From NCBI RefSeq assembly GCF_030409415.1, contig NZ_JAUFPW010000013.1:64679-128678 (forward strand): a DNA stretch of 64,000 nucleotides, read 5' to 3'. The position numbers and the translations under genes were made by a program. Every line of letters begins with the position of its first letter. Position 1 is the stretch's first letter. Shown here piece after piece: positions 1 to 8,472 of this stretch. The notes under the pieces were generated by a model, which was given only the letters and a program-made list of their open reading frames with translations, was not told where the DNA came from and did not search any database. Origin of the DNA: Pedobacter aquatilis. Lineage in GTDB: Bacteria; Bacteroidota; Bacteroidia; Sphingobacteriales; Sphingobacteriaceae.

Positions 1-1995
1 TTCAGAAGGATGAACTTTAGAGCAAACCTTGACCAAACCATTAACAAATGGGCAAAATTAACTGCTGGATTTAATTACATTCACAGTGATGCAAATGAAA
101 AACCTGATGGCAATTCATTCTTTTCTCCAATGAATTCGGTTACAATTATTGGTAACTTCCATGATATTTTCGCGAGAGATGCTTTAGGTAATTTAAAAGC
201 AATTGGAGAACGCGGTCGTGTAAATCCAGTTTCTGTGATTGAGGATATTAAACAACGTCAGTTTACAAATCGAATTATTGCAAATACAGGTTTAAAACTT
301 ACGCCAATTAAAAACCTTACCATTGATTACAGCATGGGTGTTGATAATTCTATCCAAAATGGAACAACATTTATTCCTCCGTTTGCGTACAACGTAAGTA
401 CAGGTTTTTATGGTGGTGGGCCAACTTTAGATCCATCATTAAATGGTTATGCTAGTGCAGCAAATGCTACAACAACATTATTTAATAACGAGCTAAATTT
501 TACTTACGATACCAAGATTACAGACCTACTAAGTTCAACAACGCAGTTAGGTGGTTCTTATCAATATCAAAAAGATCTTTTCAGTTTACTTAACGGTCGT
601 GGTTTAGCGCCTTTTGTGCAGGTTGTAAATGGAGCAAGTACAATCCTTCCAAATAGCGACAGCCGTTCAGAATTTTCGATAAGCGGTGCTTATTTACAAC
701 AAAACTTTAAGTATAAAGATCATTTGTTTGTAACTGGAGCGATTAGAGTCGATCAGTCTACTGTGTTCGGCGAAGAAAATAGAACGCAATATTATCCAAA
801 AGCAAATGTAAGTTATGTGCTTTCATCAGCCGATTATTGGAAAGATTTTGGCGTTTCATCTTGGTGGAATGCATTTAAGTTAAGAGCTGCTTATGGCCAA
901 TCGGGTAACTTGACAGGTATTGGTGCTTATGATCGTTTTAATGTGTATTCGCCAAGTGCACTAAACAGTAAAACATCGTTAACATCATTAACCACGTTGG
1001 CAAACACCAATGTAAAACCTGAACGCCAACAAGAACTTGAGGTGGGTACAGATATGTCTTTTTTTAATAATAGATTAGGATTAACCTTTAGTTATTATGA
1101 TAAAACTGTAAAGGATTTACTATTAGGAGTGGTTATTGCACCAACAACAGGTTATTCAAGTTTATTAGATAACATTGGCGGAAAACTAAAAAATAAAGGT
1201 TTCGAGCTAATGTTAACAGGTGTTCCATTGAAAAGCGATAATTTCTCATGGACATCAACCGTGATTTTCAATAGAAATAGAAATAAAATTGTGGGTTCCG
1301 GTGCACAAAGGTTAATTTCTACTAATGCTGGTGCACCAGTTTCTATTACTGATGGTTATCCGGTAGGTGTATTTTATGGTACTTTCTTCGCACGCAATCC
1401 TGATGGAAGCTTGCTGTTAAATGCTCAGGGAATCCCTCAAACAGAAAGAGGTACTCAAACATCGGCTACAACTTATGAAACTGGAAGAACTGGCGGACAG
1501 CCATCAGGAAATGTGCTTCGTAAAGTAGTTGGAGATCCAAATCCTGATTATACAGGCTCATTTGTAAATGATTTTACCTATAAAAAATTAAGTCTGCATG
1601 TACAATTAGATGCTGTTCAAGGTGGTGATGTTTGGAATGCAGACTGGAGAACTCGCCAAGGTGTGGGTAATGGTAAAGTTGCTGAAGAAGAACAATTGGG
1701 CCAACTGCCAAGAGGTTATGTTGCAGGCGCATATAATGTTGAGGAATGGCGTATAGATGATGGCTCTTTTGTGAAACTAAGAGAAATTTCTTTGAGTTAT
1801 AATATCGGCCAGGTTAAATTTATCAAAAGCCTAACTGTTAATTTAAGCGGTAGAAATTTAGTTTCTTGGGATAACTATAAAGGCTACGACCCTGAGTTAA
1901 ATTCTGGTGGTCAATCTACAATTTTAAGAAATATAGATTTTGGTTCTGTGCCAATTCCACGTACTTACTCTTTAGGTTTACAAGCAAGGTTCTAA
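1..1995 (+). CDS. SusC/RagA-type TonB-linked outer membrane protein, 3' part
   Basis: The reading frame is open from base 1, so the start, signal peptide, carboxypeptidase-like domain and TonB plug lie upstream. The visible 664 residues are beta-barrel: alternating amphipathic strands with many Asn, Tyr and Gly, and the usual SusC ending in which a KLREISLSYN strand is followed by LSGRNL, a YDPELNS stretch, PRTYSLGLQ and a terminal aromatic Phe. A susD gene follows after 15 bases, as is standard. Known role of the family: import of oligosaccharides, peptides or other large nutrients through a SusC barrel capped by SusD, powered by TonB. The substrate cannot be read from the sequence. Family assignment is certain; function beyond import is not. 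Confidence 0.95.
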   Translation, partial: FRRMNFRANLDQTINKWAKLTAGFNYIHSDANEKPDGNSFFSPMNSVTIIGNFHDIFARDALGNLKAIGERGRVNPVSVIEDIKQRQFTNRIIANTGLKLTPIKNLTIDYSMGVDNSIQNGTTFIPPFAYNVSTGFYGGGPTLDPSLNGYASAANATTTLFNNELNFTYDTKITDLLSSTTQLGGSYQYQKDLFSLLNGRGLAPFVQVVNGASTILPNSDSRSEFSISGAYLQQNFKYKDHLFVTGAIRVDQSTVFGEENRTQYYPKANVSYVLSSADYWKDFGVSSWWNAFKLRAAYGQSGNLTGIGAYDRFNVYSPSALNSKTSLTSLTTLANTNVKPERQQELEVGTDMSFFNNRLGLTFSYYDKTVKDLLLGVVIAPTTGYSSLLDNIGGKLKNKGFELMLTGVPLKSDNFSWTSTVIFNRNRNKIVGSGAQRLISTNAGAPVSITDGYPVGVFYGTFFARNPDGSLLLNAQGIPQTERGTQTSATTYETGRTGGQPSGNVLRKVVGDPNPDYTGSFVNDFTYKKLSLHVQLDAVQGGDVWNADWRTRQGVGNGKVAEEEQLGQLPRGYVAGAYNVEEWRIDDGSFVKLREISLSYNIGQVKFIKSLTVNLSGRNLVSWDNYKGYDPELNSGGQSTILRNIDFGSVPIPRTYSLGLQARF

Positions 1996-2010
1996 ATAAA
2001 AAGACTTATT

Positions 2011-3312
2011 ATGAATAATTTAAAATCAAAATATATAGGATACGCATTTCTGGCTACAACAGTTGCTTTCACAAGTGCTTGTAATAAGGAATACTTAAAT
2101 CCTAATGCGGCAACAGCCGAGGATGTATTAACTTCTGCAAAGGGTTTAACAGGTGTTACTGTTGGACTGCAAAAAAACTTCTCGACTACAAGAGCTGGTG
2201 TTTTATATGCATCAATTACTTTAAATGGATTAACTACAAATGAGTTAATATCCATAAATACTGGTAATACGAACGAAGAGCGTTTGGTTGCAGGCGGCGT
2301 TCAGGTAGATGGAACAAATACAATATTACTGAATGTTTGGGCAGGCTCGAATAAAATCATTTTCGATGCTGATAACGTAATTAATAATGCCACAAATCTT
2401 CCTGACAAGAATTATGCTTCAGGATTAATTGCTCATGCAAGTATTTTTAAGGCATTGGCATTAGGTAACTTATCTGAGTATTGGGAAAGGGTTCCTGCCA
2501 GCATAGGTCAAAATGTTTCTTTTATTAGTCGTGTAGAAGGATTTAACAAAGCAATTGCTACAATTGATAATGCATTAGCAGTTATTGCTGCAAACCCAAT
2601 TAGCAGCTCATTTTCTGGCAACATCCCAGCAGGAATTGATATTCCAAACACTTTGAATGCGCTAAAAGCACGTTACGCTTTATTTGCCGGTAATTATGCA
2701 TTGGCTTTAACAGCAGCAAACGCAGTTGATTTAAGTTTATCAAAAAAATCAACTTTCACCTACGACGCATTAAACTTAAACCCTATTTTCGAGATTGCTA
2801 CTTCAACAAATAATGTAATTCAGCCTAAAAACATAAGCCTTGGGCAAACAGGTGCCAATGTACCAGATGCAGGTGATGCCAGAATTCCATTTTACACTGT
2901 AGTAAATACAACGGTTCGAATTAATGGATTTGGAGCAGGTACTTTTACGCAAATCCCTGTTTATCTACCAGGCGAGATTACGCTAATTAAAGCAGAAGCT
3001 TATGCTCGTCAAGCTACGCCAAATTTATCAAGTTCATTAACAGAGCTTAATAAAATTGTAACAAAAACTGCAGCTACAGATGCTTTCGGGGTTGGCGCAA
3101 ACTTGCCTGCATTAACCGGAACTTACACACAGCAACAGCTTTTAGATTTAATTTACAAGCACCGTTGTATAGAACTATTTATGTCTGGCTTAAAGCTGGA
3201 AGATATGAGAAGATTTAACCAGCCGCTTACAGATAGAAAGCGTAACTTCTTCCCTTATCCTTTTCAAGAGCGAGATAATAATTCTAACACTCCTGCTGAT
3301 CCGGCATTTTAA
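2011..3312 (+). CDS. SusD/RagB-type nutrient-binding outer membrane lipoprotein
   Basis: This 433-residue protein starts with a lipoprotein signal peptide whose lipobox (TSAC) puts the lipid on Cys24. The body is rich in Ala, Asn and Leu helices like the TPR core of SusD, and the C-terminus has the usual RagB ending, with YKHRCIELFMSGLKLEDMRR before a short tail. It is somewhat shorter than the common 480-550 residues. It lies 15 bases behind susC and ends at a clear terminator, so the two form one transcription unit. Known role: surface-exposed lid that captures ligand for the SusC channel. No glycan-degrading enzyme gene is next to the pair, so the substrate is unknown. Confidence 0.93.
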   Translation: MNNLKSKYIGYAFLATTVAFTSACNKEYLNPNAATAEDVLTSAKGLTGVTVGLQKNFSTTRAGVLYASITLNGLTTNELISINTGNTNEERLVAGGVQVDGTNTILLNVWAGSNKIIFDADNVINNATNLPDKNYASGLIAHASIFKALALGNLSEYWERVPASIGQNVSFISRVEGFNKAIATIDNALAVIAANPISSSFSGNIPAGIDIPNTLNALKARYALFAGNYALALTAANAVDLSLSKKSTFTYDALNLNPIFEIATSTNNVIQPKNISLGQTGANVPDAGDARIPFYTVVNTTVRINGFGAGTFTQIPVYLPGEITLIKAEAYARQATPNLSSSLTELNKIVTKTAATDAFGVGANLPALTGTYTQQQLLDLIYKHRCIELFMSGLKLEDMRRFNQPLTDRKRNFFPYPFQERDNNSNTPADPAF

Positions 3313-3333
3313 ATGCACTTAAAATGACTAGAA

Positions 3334-3362
3334 AGCCTCAAGTTACACTTGGGGCTTTTTTT
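3334..3362 (+). terminator. Rho-independent terminator of the susCD unit
   Basis: Ten-base stem (3334-3343 with 3347-3356, one G-T pair) with a TAC loop, followed by a run of T. It lies 22 bases after the susD stop codon. Confidence 0.9.
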
Positions 3363-3407
3363 GTCTGGAAAACCGTTTTAATTTCTTGTACTTTTTTTGA
3401 TGTTCTA

Positions 3408-3492
3408 AACCCGATTTAACGAAAATACTTTTTTGTTGCAAAAACGCGAATTAAGCAAAAACGTGCAAAAAAAGATTGTAGTGAGAGCGGGA
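3408..3492 (+). repeat. Structured repeat family 1, copy C (core only)
   Basis: The copy runs from AACCCG to GCGGGA and shares the family core: ACGAAAATACTTTT on the left and AAAGATTGTAGTG on the right, with CCCG/CGGG able to form the outer stem. The middle is a variable arm with GTTGCAAAAACGCG and AAACGTGCAAA. Other copies are at 5910, 6219, 16981, 47257 and 58503. Confidence 0.65.
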
Positions 3493-3559
3493 CTGAATTA
3501 ACCGAAATGTGCAGAAAATTGCTTTCCAAATTCTTATTTAAAATTGATATAGATTGCCG

Positions 3560-3591
3560 TTTGCTATTCGGCTTAATTTGAGGTACTTTTG
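3560..3591 (+). promoter_or_regulatory. Bacteroidota-type promoter of the DEAD-box helicase
   Basis: TTTG at 3560-3563, 20 bases, then TACTTTTG at 3584-3591. This is an exact match to the -33/-7 consensus (TTTG, 19-21 bases, TAnnTTTG). Transcription should start near 3596, leaving about 20 bases before the TTG start codon at 3615. Confidence 0.75.
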
Positions 3592-3614
3592 CTAAATTAC
3601 ATAAATACAACAGA

Positions 3615-4847
3615 TTGAATTTTAACGACTTTAATTTTAACCCCGATTTATACGAAGGACTTATGTCTATGGGGTATAAAAGCGCTACTCCGATACAAGA
3701 ACAAGCCATACCGGTAATTTTAGATAACCATGATCTTATTGCCTGTGCCCAAACAGGTACCGGGAAAACAGCAAGCTACCTTTTACCAGTGATGGATAAA
3801 ATTAGCCGTGCCGCCGATAGACACAACAATACTTTAATTTTAGCGCCAACCAGAGAGCTTGCCCAACAAATTGATTTGCAGGTTGAGGCGCTCGCTTATT
3901 TTACCAATATAAGCTCTTTAGCAGTTTATGGCGGTGGCGATGGAATTGCATACGAACAACAAAAACGTTCGATGCGAGAGGGTGTAGATATTATTATTGC
4001 CACGCCCGGACGTTTAATGGCACATTTATCTTCAGGCGTTTTAAAGCTTGAGCACTTGCAACATTTAATTTTAGATGAAGCAGATAGAATGTTGGATATG
4101 GGTTTTTACGATGATATTATGCGCATTGTAAGTTATCTGCCAAAGAAAAGGCAAACGCTTTTATTTTCGGCTACCATGGCACCTAAGATTAGGAAAATGG
4201 CTGGAAGCATATTAGATAATCCGCAGCAAATTACCATATCAATTGCTAAACCAGCAGAGGGAATTGACCAGCAAGCTTACAACATACACGACCAGCAAAA
4301 ACAAGCTTTATTAACCGATATTTTTAAGGATGAAACTTACAAAAGTGCCATCATCTTTGCATCAACAAAAGAAAAGGTTAAGGCTCTATATAAAACTTTT
4401 AAAGGTTTAAAAATTAACGCAGAGGCTTTCCATTCAGATTTAGGGCAAAAAGAGCGTGAAGATATTTTACTTGCTTTTAAAAACAAAAGATTACCAATTA
4501 TTATTGGTACCGATGTTTTATCTCGTGGTATAGATGTTGAAGGCGTTGATTTAGTTATCAATTATGATGTTCCGGGTGACCCGGCAGATTACGTGCACCG
4601 AATTGGCAGAACGGCCAGAGCTGCAACAAAAGGCACTGCTATTACGCTTGTAAACGGACGCGATAAACGTAAGTTTGATAATATTGAAAGGCTTATCGAA
4701 AAACAAGTTCCGCGGATGATTTTACCTGAGCACATTGCAACAATGGAAATTACGCATGTTGAAGAAAAAAAACCACAACACCCAAGAAATAATGGAAAGA
4801 AAAAGGTTTGGCATAAGAAAAAGCCTAAACCAAACAATCCAGCTTAA
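3615..4847 (+). CDS. DEAD-box ATP-dependent RNA helicase
   Basis: A 410-residue RNA helicase of the RhlE/DeaD type that should unwind structured RNA in ribosome assembly or at low temperature. Motifs in order: Q motif (GYKSATPIQEQAIP), motif I AQTGTGKT, Ia PTRELAQQ, Ib TPGRL, II DEAD, III SAT, IV-V IIGTDVLSRGID, VI HRIGRTAR. The tail is basic (many Lys, Pro, His), as in RhlE-like proteins. The chosen start is TTG: the aromatic residue needed about 17 positions before the Q motif lies in the first residues (NFNDFNF). The first ATG, at 3663, would begin just before the Q-motif core and lose it. A consensus promoter ends 24 bases before the TTG. Confidence 0.93.
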   Translation: MNFNDFNFNPDLYEGLMSMGYKSATPIQEQAIPVILDNHDLIACAQTGTGKTASYLLPVMDKISRAADRHNNTLILAPTRELAQQIDLQVEALAYFTNISSLAVYGGGDGIAYEQQKRSMREGVDIIIATPGRLMAHLSSGVLKLEHLQHLILDEADRMLDMGFYDDIMRIVSYLPKKRQTLLFSATMAPKIRKMAGSILDNPQQITISIAKPAEGIDQQAYNIHDQQKQALLTDIFKDETYKSAIIFASTKEKVKALYKTFKGLKINAEAFHSDLGQKEREDILLAFKNKRLPIIIGTDVLSRGIDVEGVDLVINYDVPGDPADYVHRIGRTARAATKGTAITLVNGRDKRKFDNIERLIEKQVPRMILPEHIATMEITHVEEKKPQHPRNNGKKKVWHKKKPKPNNPA

Positions 4848-4855
4848 TGTATTTA

Positions 4856-4889
4856 AACGCCAGTAGAATTTTCTAATTGGCGTTTTTCT
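4856..4889 (+). terminator. Terminator after the helicase gene
   Basis: AACGCCA (4856-4862) pairs with TGGCGTT (4878-4884). An inner TAGAA/TTCTA stem continues the hairpin across a small bulge, and T residues follow. Confidence 0.75.
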
Positions 4890-4914
4890 TTTATAAATTA
4901 CCTTTAAATAATTA

Positions 4915-5826
4915 ATGGCAAACTTTATTTTAATCGGATTATGCATTCTGGCAGGCATTCTTTTCAGAAAAAGCAAAACGCTACCAAAAGATGCACATAA
5001 AGGCATTAATGCATGGATAATTTATATTGCGCTTCCGGCAGTTTCTTTTAAATACCTACCACACATAACCTGGACGAAGGAACTGCTTTTTCCGGCATTT
5101 GCGCCTATTTGTGTTTGGTTACTTGGTTGGGCATTCATTACAATTTATTCAAAATTCATTAAAGCAAGCAGAGCAACATCAGGCGGTTTAAAATTGGTAA
5201 GCTCATTAAGCAACACCTCTTTTATTGGCTTCCCGTTGATTATTGCCTATTTTAGTGAGAAAGAATTGGCTATTGCCATCATCTGCGATCAGATTACGTT
5301 TACATTGCTTTCAACCATCGGAATTATCGTAGCCATTCGTTCTTCGCAACAACAAAAACTTAGTGCAAAACTGGTATTACAAAAAGTGCTAACCTTCCCA
5401 CCACTTATTGGATGTGTTTTAGCCTTAATTTTGCCTCGGTATTTGAATTTATCATCATTTGATGGATTATTCGACAAATTAGCAGGAACGGTTGGTCCGC
5501 TAGCGTTGTTTTCGATAGGCTTACAATTAAAATTTGGTGGCTGGTTTAGCGAAATCAAACACATCAGCTTCGCTTTATTGTACAAATTAATTTTAGCGCC
5601 ACTTTCCATTTTAATAATTGCTTTAATATTGGGTTTGAATGGTACAATTGCAAAAATAACCATCTTCGAAATGGCTATGCCAACATTGTTAACGGCAGGT
5701 GTTGTTGCCGACCAATATAACTTAAATCCGAAAGTTTCTAATTTAGTAGTTGGGATTGGAATTTTACTTTCCTTTATAACAACTGGTTTATGGTGGTTGG
5801 TATTAACTTATTCTGGTTTGTTTTAG
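4915..5826 (+). CDS. AEC family transporter (auxin efflux carrier-like permease)
   Basis: A 303-residue inner membrane protein with about ten hydrophobic segments in two halves, typical of the AEC family. The N-terminus (FILIGLCILAGILFRK) and the Asn/Pro-bearing helices SLSNTSFIGFPLI and MAMPTLLTAGVVA match the discontinuous helices of this bile/arsenite/riboflavin superfamily fold. Known relatives export or exchange small organic anions such as malate or auxin. No neighbouring gene indicates the substrate. It sits alone after the helicase terminator. A TACCTTTA sequence shortly upstream is one base off the -7 consensus. Confidence 0.88.
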   Translation: MANFILIGLCILAGILFRKSKTLPKDAHKGINAWIIYIALPAVSFKYLPHITWTKELLFPAFAPICVWLLGWAFITIYSKFIKASRATSGGLKLVSSLSNTSFIGFPLIIAYFSEKELAIAIICDQITFTLLSTIGIIVAIRSSQQQKLSAKLVLQKVLTFPPLIGCVLALILPRYLNLSSFDGLFDKLAGTVGPLALFSIGLQLKFGGWFSEIKHISFALLYKLILAPLSILIIALILGLNGTIAKITIFEMAMPTLLTAGVVADQYNLNPKVSNLVVGIGILLSFITTGLWWLVLTYSGLF

Positions 5827-5909
5827 GTGTTTTAAACTGCAATTTTTGTAGTTTGGCTTTCCTTATTCTTTTTGAAAATGGAGTTGTCAAAGCTATTGGC
5901 GGCCTGCAG

Positions 5910-5971
5910 TCCTGCTAACATTACAAGTCCGCACTCGTGCCTCGCTTGCGGTCTTTCCATTTATATCAGGT
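5910..5971 (-). repeat. Structured repeat family 1, copy F
   Basis: Read on the minus strand, the copy has CCTGATATAAATGGAAAG on the left and GGACTTGTAATGTTAGCAGG on the right, joined by a GC-rich arm (GACCGC with GTGCGG). The outer stem CCTG/CAGG replaces the CCCG/CGGG of the other copies, so both sides changed together. It lies in the 580-base space between the AEC transporter and the serine ammonia-lyase. Confidence 0.6.
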
Positions 5972-6011
5972 TTAATTTACGCAGGTTCTTCGCCCTTTTG
6001 AAAATTTAAAT

Positions 6012-6163
6012 CACCCCTTGCCCCTCCTAAATTTAGGAGGGGAGTAGCCAGTAAATTATTTATTATTGTGATTTTTAAAATATGCTGTGCTTTTAACCAT
6101 TGATGAAGTTTTGATATTTTACTGTCCAACTCCCCTCCTTTTTTCAAGGAGGGGCAAGGAGTG
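6012..6163. repeat. Paired hairpin element with CCCCTCC arms (REP/MITE-like)
   Basis: Two hairpins in inverted orientation frame about 85 bases. The left one (6012-6045) reads CACCCCTTGCCCCTCC, a short A/T loop and GGAGGGGAGT. The right one (6129-6163) is nearly its reverse complement, ACTCCCCTCC to GGAGGGGCAAGGAGTG. The overall layout, terminal inverted repeats that are hairpins themselves, is that of a REP doublet or a small non-autonomous element. A 68-codon open frame over it is probably an artefact of the repeat. Confidence 0.7.
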
Positions 6164-6218
6164 TTCATTATTAAATAACTCAAGGAAGAACTAATCCAAA
6201 AACCACCACATTAAATTA

Positions 6219-6385
6219 TAGCCCCGACATAAACGAAAATACTTTTGGCTTACCAAAACTTACGAAGTTTCTTCTCAATGTGCTCATTAAACTTCGTAAG
6301 TTCCGACTGGGGTTTCCTGAGCCAAAAGATTGCAGTGTTGGCGGGAAGAAAGTTTCCGAAAAACACAAAATTTGCGCTTCAAATT
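6219..6385 (+). repeat. Structured repeat family 1, copy A (long form)
   Basis: It starts with TAGCCCCGACATAAACGAAA and continues to TACTTTTGGCT, which pairs with AGCCAAAAG at 6320-6328. The right core is GATTGCAGTGTTGGCGGGA, followed by a tail ending TTTGCGCTTCAAA. Inside is a perfect 13-base hairpin (6258-6270 with 6289-6301). The opening, core and tail recur at 47257. Confidence 0.7.
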
Positions 6386-6406
6386 ATCTTTAAACTTTTG
6401 AAGAAC

Positions 6407-7834
6407 CTAACATTCTGGCAAACTAATCGGGATATTTGTTGCCAAACCACCATCCGATGTTTCCTTGTATTTCGCATTCATATCCAAAGCGGTTTCCCAC
6501 ATGGTATTCACAACTGCATCTAAACTTACTTTAGCTTTATCGGGGTTACTTTGCAAAGCCAGCTGACTCGCCGTAATTGCCTTAATTGCACCCATTGTGT
6601 TTCTTTCGATGCAAGGAATCTGGACCAGACCGCCAATTGGGTCGCAGGTTAAACCTAAATGATGTTCCATTGCAATTTCGGCAGCCATTAAAACCTGACG
6701 CTGCGAACCGCCCAAACATTCTGTTAAAGCCGCAGCCGCCATTGCTGACGAAACTCCAATTTCTGCCTGACAGCCGCCCATTGCAGCAGATATTGTTGCT
6801 CCTTTTTTGAAAATGCTGCCGATTTCTGATGCGCAGGCTATAAACTGCATGATTTTTTCTTCAGAATAACCATCGCAAAAAACAATGAAATACTGTAAAA
6901 CTGCCGGAATTACTCCAGCAGCACCATTTGTTGGCGCAGTTACCACACGCCCGAACGAAGCATTTTCTTCATTAACAGCCAATGCGAAACAACTTACCCA
7001 ATCTAAAATATAGTTAAAGCCGTTGCCGCCTTTTCTAATGGCATCTATCCAGGTATCGTAATTTGAGTATTCTGCTTTATTGATTAATCTTTTATTTAGC
7101 GGAAAGGCTCTCCTGGCAACATCTAAACCACCTGGCAAAAATCCTGTAGTGTGGCAACCGCGGTAAATGCAATCACGCATTACCGCGAAGTGTTGTAAAA
7201 TACCAGCTTTAGTAACTGATTCTGGTCGCCAAGCCAACTCATTTTCCATCACAATTTCACTCACTTTTAACCCGGTTGATAAACACCAATGCAGTAATTC
7301 TTTCGCTTTCTCTACAGGAAAAGGTAAATCTACCTGAGGTTTTTGGCTGTTGTCTTCACCTTCTTTTACAACAAAGCCACCACCAATAGAATAATAGGTT
7401 TCGGAAACCGCTTTGCCATTTTTTAATAATGCCTGAAAGGTTACCGCGTTAGGGTGGAAAGGAAGACTCTCCGCGAATAGGAAAAGTAAATCATTTTCGT
7501 AATCAAAATCTATCACTGCCTGTTCAGCCAGATTGAGTTTTTTATCTGCTTTAATTTTTTCAAATGTTGGCGTTACCGCATCAACATCAAAAGTTACCGG
7601 GTCTGCACCGGTTAAACCCAATAAAATTGCAACATCAGTTCCGTGGCCTACACCTGTTTTTGCAAGTGAGCCATAGAGTAATATTTTTATCGTCTCAACA
7701 TCAGCAAGCAGATCATTTTCTTGTAATGATGCGGTGAATTGTTGTGCTGCCCGCCACGGTCCAAGTGTGTGAGAACTTGATGGACCAATCCCTATTTTAA
7801 AAATATCGAAAACCGAAATTTGTTCTTTTATCAT
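6407..7834 (-). CDS. sdaA: L-serine ammonia-lyase, single-chain iron-sulfur type
   Basis: A 475-residue cytoplasmic enzyme that deaminates L-serine to pyruvate and ammonia. The N-terminal beta domain has the hallmark [13 protein letters not shown] at residues 15-27. The alpha domain has [26 protein letters not shown] and [17 protein letters not shown], the cysteines expected to hold the 4Fe-4S cluster. The final residue is Cys (ISLPEC). In bacterial type 2 serine dehydratases such a C-terminal Cys is known to reach into the active site as a cluster ligand, so the tail looks intact. It is monocistronic and divergent from the RDD gene, with a TAGCTTTG -7 element at 7883-7890 on its strand. Confidence 0.95.
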   Translation of the reverse strand: MIKEQISVFDIFKIGIGPSSSHTLGPWRAAQQFTASLQENDLLADVETIKILLYGSLAKTGVGHGTDVAILLGLTGADPVTFDVDAVTPTFEKIKADKKLNLAEQAVIDFDYENDLLFLFAESLPFHPNAVTFQALLKNGKAVSETYYSIGGGFVVKEGEDNSQKPQVDLPFPVEKAKELLHWCLSTGLKVSEIVMENELAWRPESVTKAGILQHFAVMRDCIYRGCHTTGFLPGGLDVARRAFPLNKRLINKAEYSNYDTWIDAIRKGGNGFNYILDWVSCFALAVNEENASFGRVVTAPTNGAAGVIPAVLQYFIVFCDGYSEEKIMQFIACASEIGSIFKKGATISAAMGGCQAEIGVSSAMAAAALTECLGGSQRQVLMAAEIAMEHHLGLTCDPIGGLVQIPCIERNTMGAIKAITASQLALQSNPDKAKVSLDAVVNTMWETALDMNAKYKETSDGGLATNIPISLPEC

Positions 7835-7882
7835 GAATTTAGTTAGTTACAGATTATCCATTGTAGGGATGAATCCGTTATA

Positions 7883-7890
7883 CAAAGCTA
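7883..7890 (-). promoter_or_regulatory. Probable -7 element of the serine ammonia-lyase gene
   Basis: Minus-strand TAGCTTTG fits TAnnTTTG, about 50 bases before the start codon. No good -33 element is seen at the expected distance. Confidence 0.4.
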
Positions 7891-7893
7891 TGA

Positions 7894-7926
7894 TTTGTTT
7901 TTAGTTTTTTACAGAAATTAATTTTG
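7894..7926 (+). promoter_or_regulatory. Promoter of the RDD gene
   Basis: TTTG at 7894-7897, 21 bases, TAATTTTG at 7919-7926. It matches the Bacteroidota consensus and lies 48 bases before the ATG at 7975. It abuts the opposing -7 element of the serine ammonia-lyase gene. Confidence 0.65.
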
Positions 7927-7974
7927 CATAACATTAAGAATGACTTATATTGATGTTAATTTTAAACGCTCAAA

Positions 7975-8472
7975 ATGGATTTTAACACAACAAATTACGA
8001 AGAAATTGACTATCGCTTTTGTCAGGCCTCTTCAGGGTTAAGGTTTGCAAACTACCTAATCGACACAATCTTTATTTATTTGCTAATGTTTGCGCTTGGG
8101 GTAATTACTTACTTTGTAGCCCCTGAATTTATCAATTCTATTGATGATGGCATTACCAATAGGATTTTAGGTATGATATTCTATGGGGTAATCATGTCGT
8201 TTACCGAAGCAATGCTAAATGGTAAATCTATTGGCAAATACATTACCAAAACCAAGGCTGTGAGTTTGGATGGTAGCGACCTTACTTTCGAGAAGGCATT
8301 TACCCGAAACTTGCTAAGAATTATTCCTTTTGAACCGCTTAGCGCTTTAGGAACTCCTTCAAATCCCTGGCATGATAGGTTATCGCAAACAATGGTTATT
8401 GAAGAAAAGAAAGTGGCTTTGCAAATCCAGAAAACAGAATTATTCTCGTCCGTTAAAAATCAAACTCTATAA
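7975..8472 (+). CDS. RDD family membrane protein
   Basis: A 165-residue inner membrane protein with the RDD domain. The signature Arg lies in SGLRFANYLIDTIFIY (about residues 21-36), with the first Asp in the same helix, and two or three hydrophobic segments follow. The motif GKSIGKYITKTKAVS between helices and the later RNLLRIIPFE are typical of the family. Function is poorly defined; some members have been linked to transport or stress. The gene overlaps the 3' end of the convergent mgtC-like gene by 20 bases, so there is no terminator between them. Confidence 0.88.
   Translation: MDFNTTNYEEIDYRFCQASSGLRFANYLIDTIFIYLLMFALGVITYFVAPEFINSIDDGITNRILGMIFYGVIMSFTEAMLNGKSIGKYITKTKAVSLDGSDLTFEKAFTRNLLRIIPFEPLSALGTPSNPWHDRLSQTMVIEEKKVALQIQKTELFSSVKNQTL

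Noticed and set aside
3416..3709. 97-codon minus-strand frame over repeat copy C and the helicase start
   Set aside because: It covers a repeat and the antisense of the helicase N-terminus.
5977..6183. 68-codon minus-strand frame over the CCCCTCC element
   Set aside because: Its two ends are the translated hairpins of a repeat, so it is a repeat artefact.
6245..6523. 92-codon frame across repeat copy A and the serine ammonia-lyase end
   Set aside because: Composition is not protein-like and it runs antisense into a certain gene.
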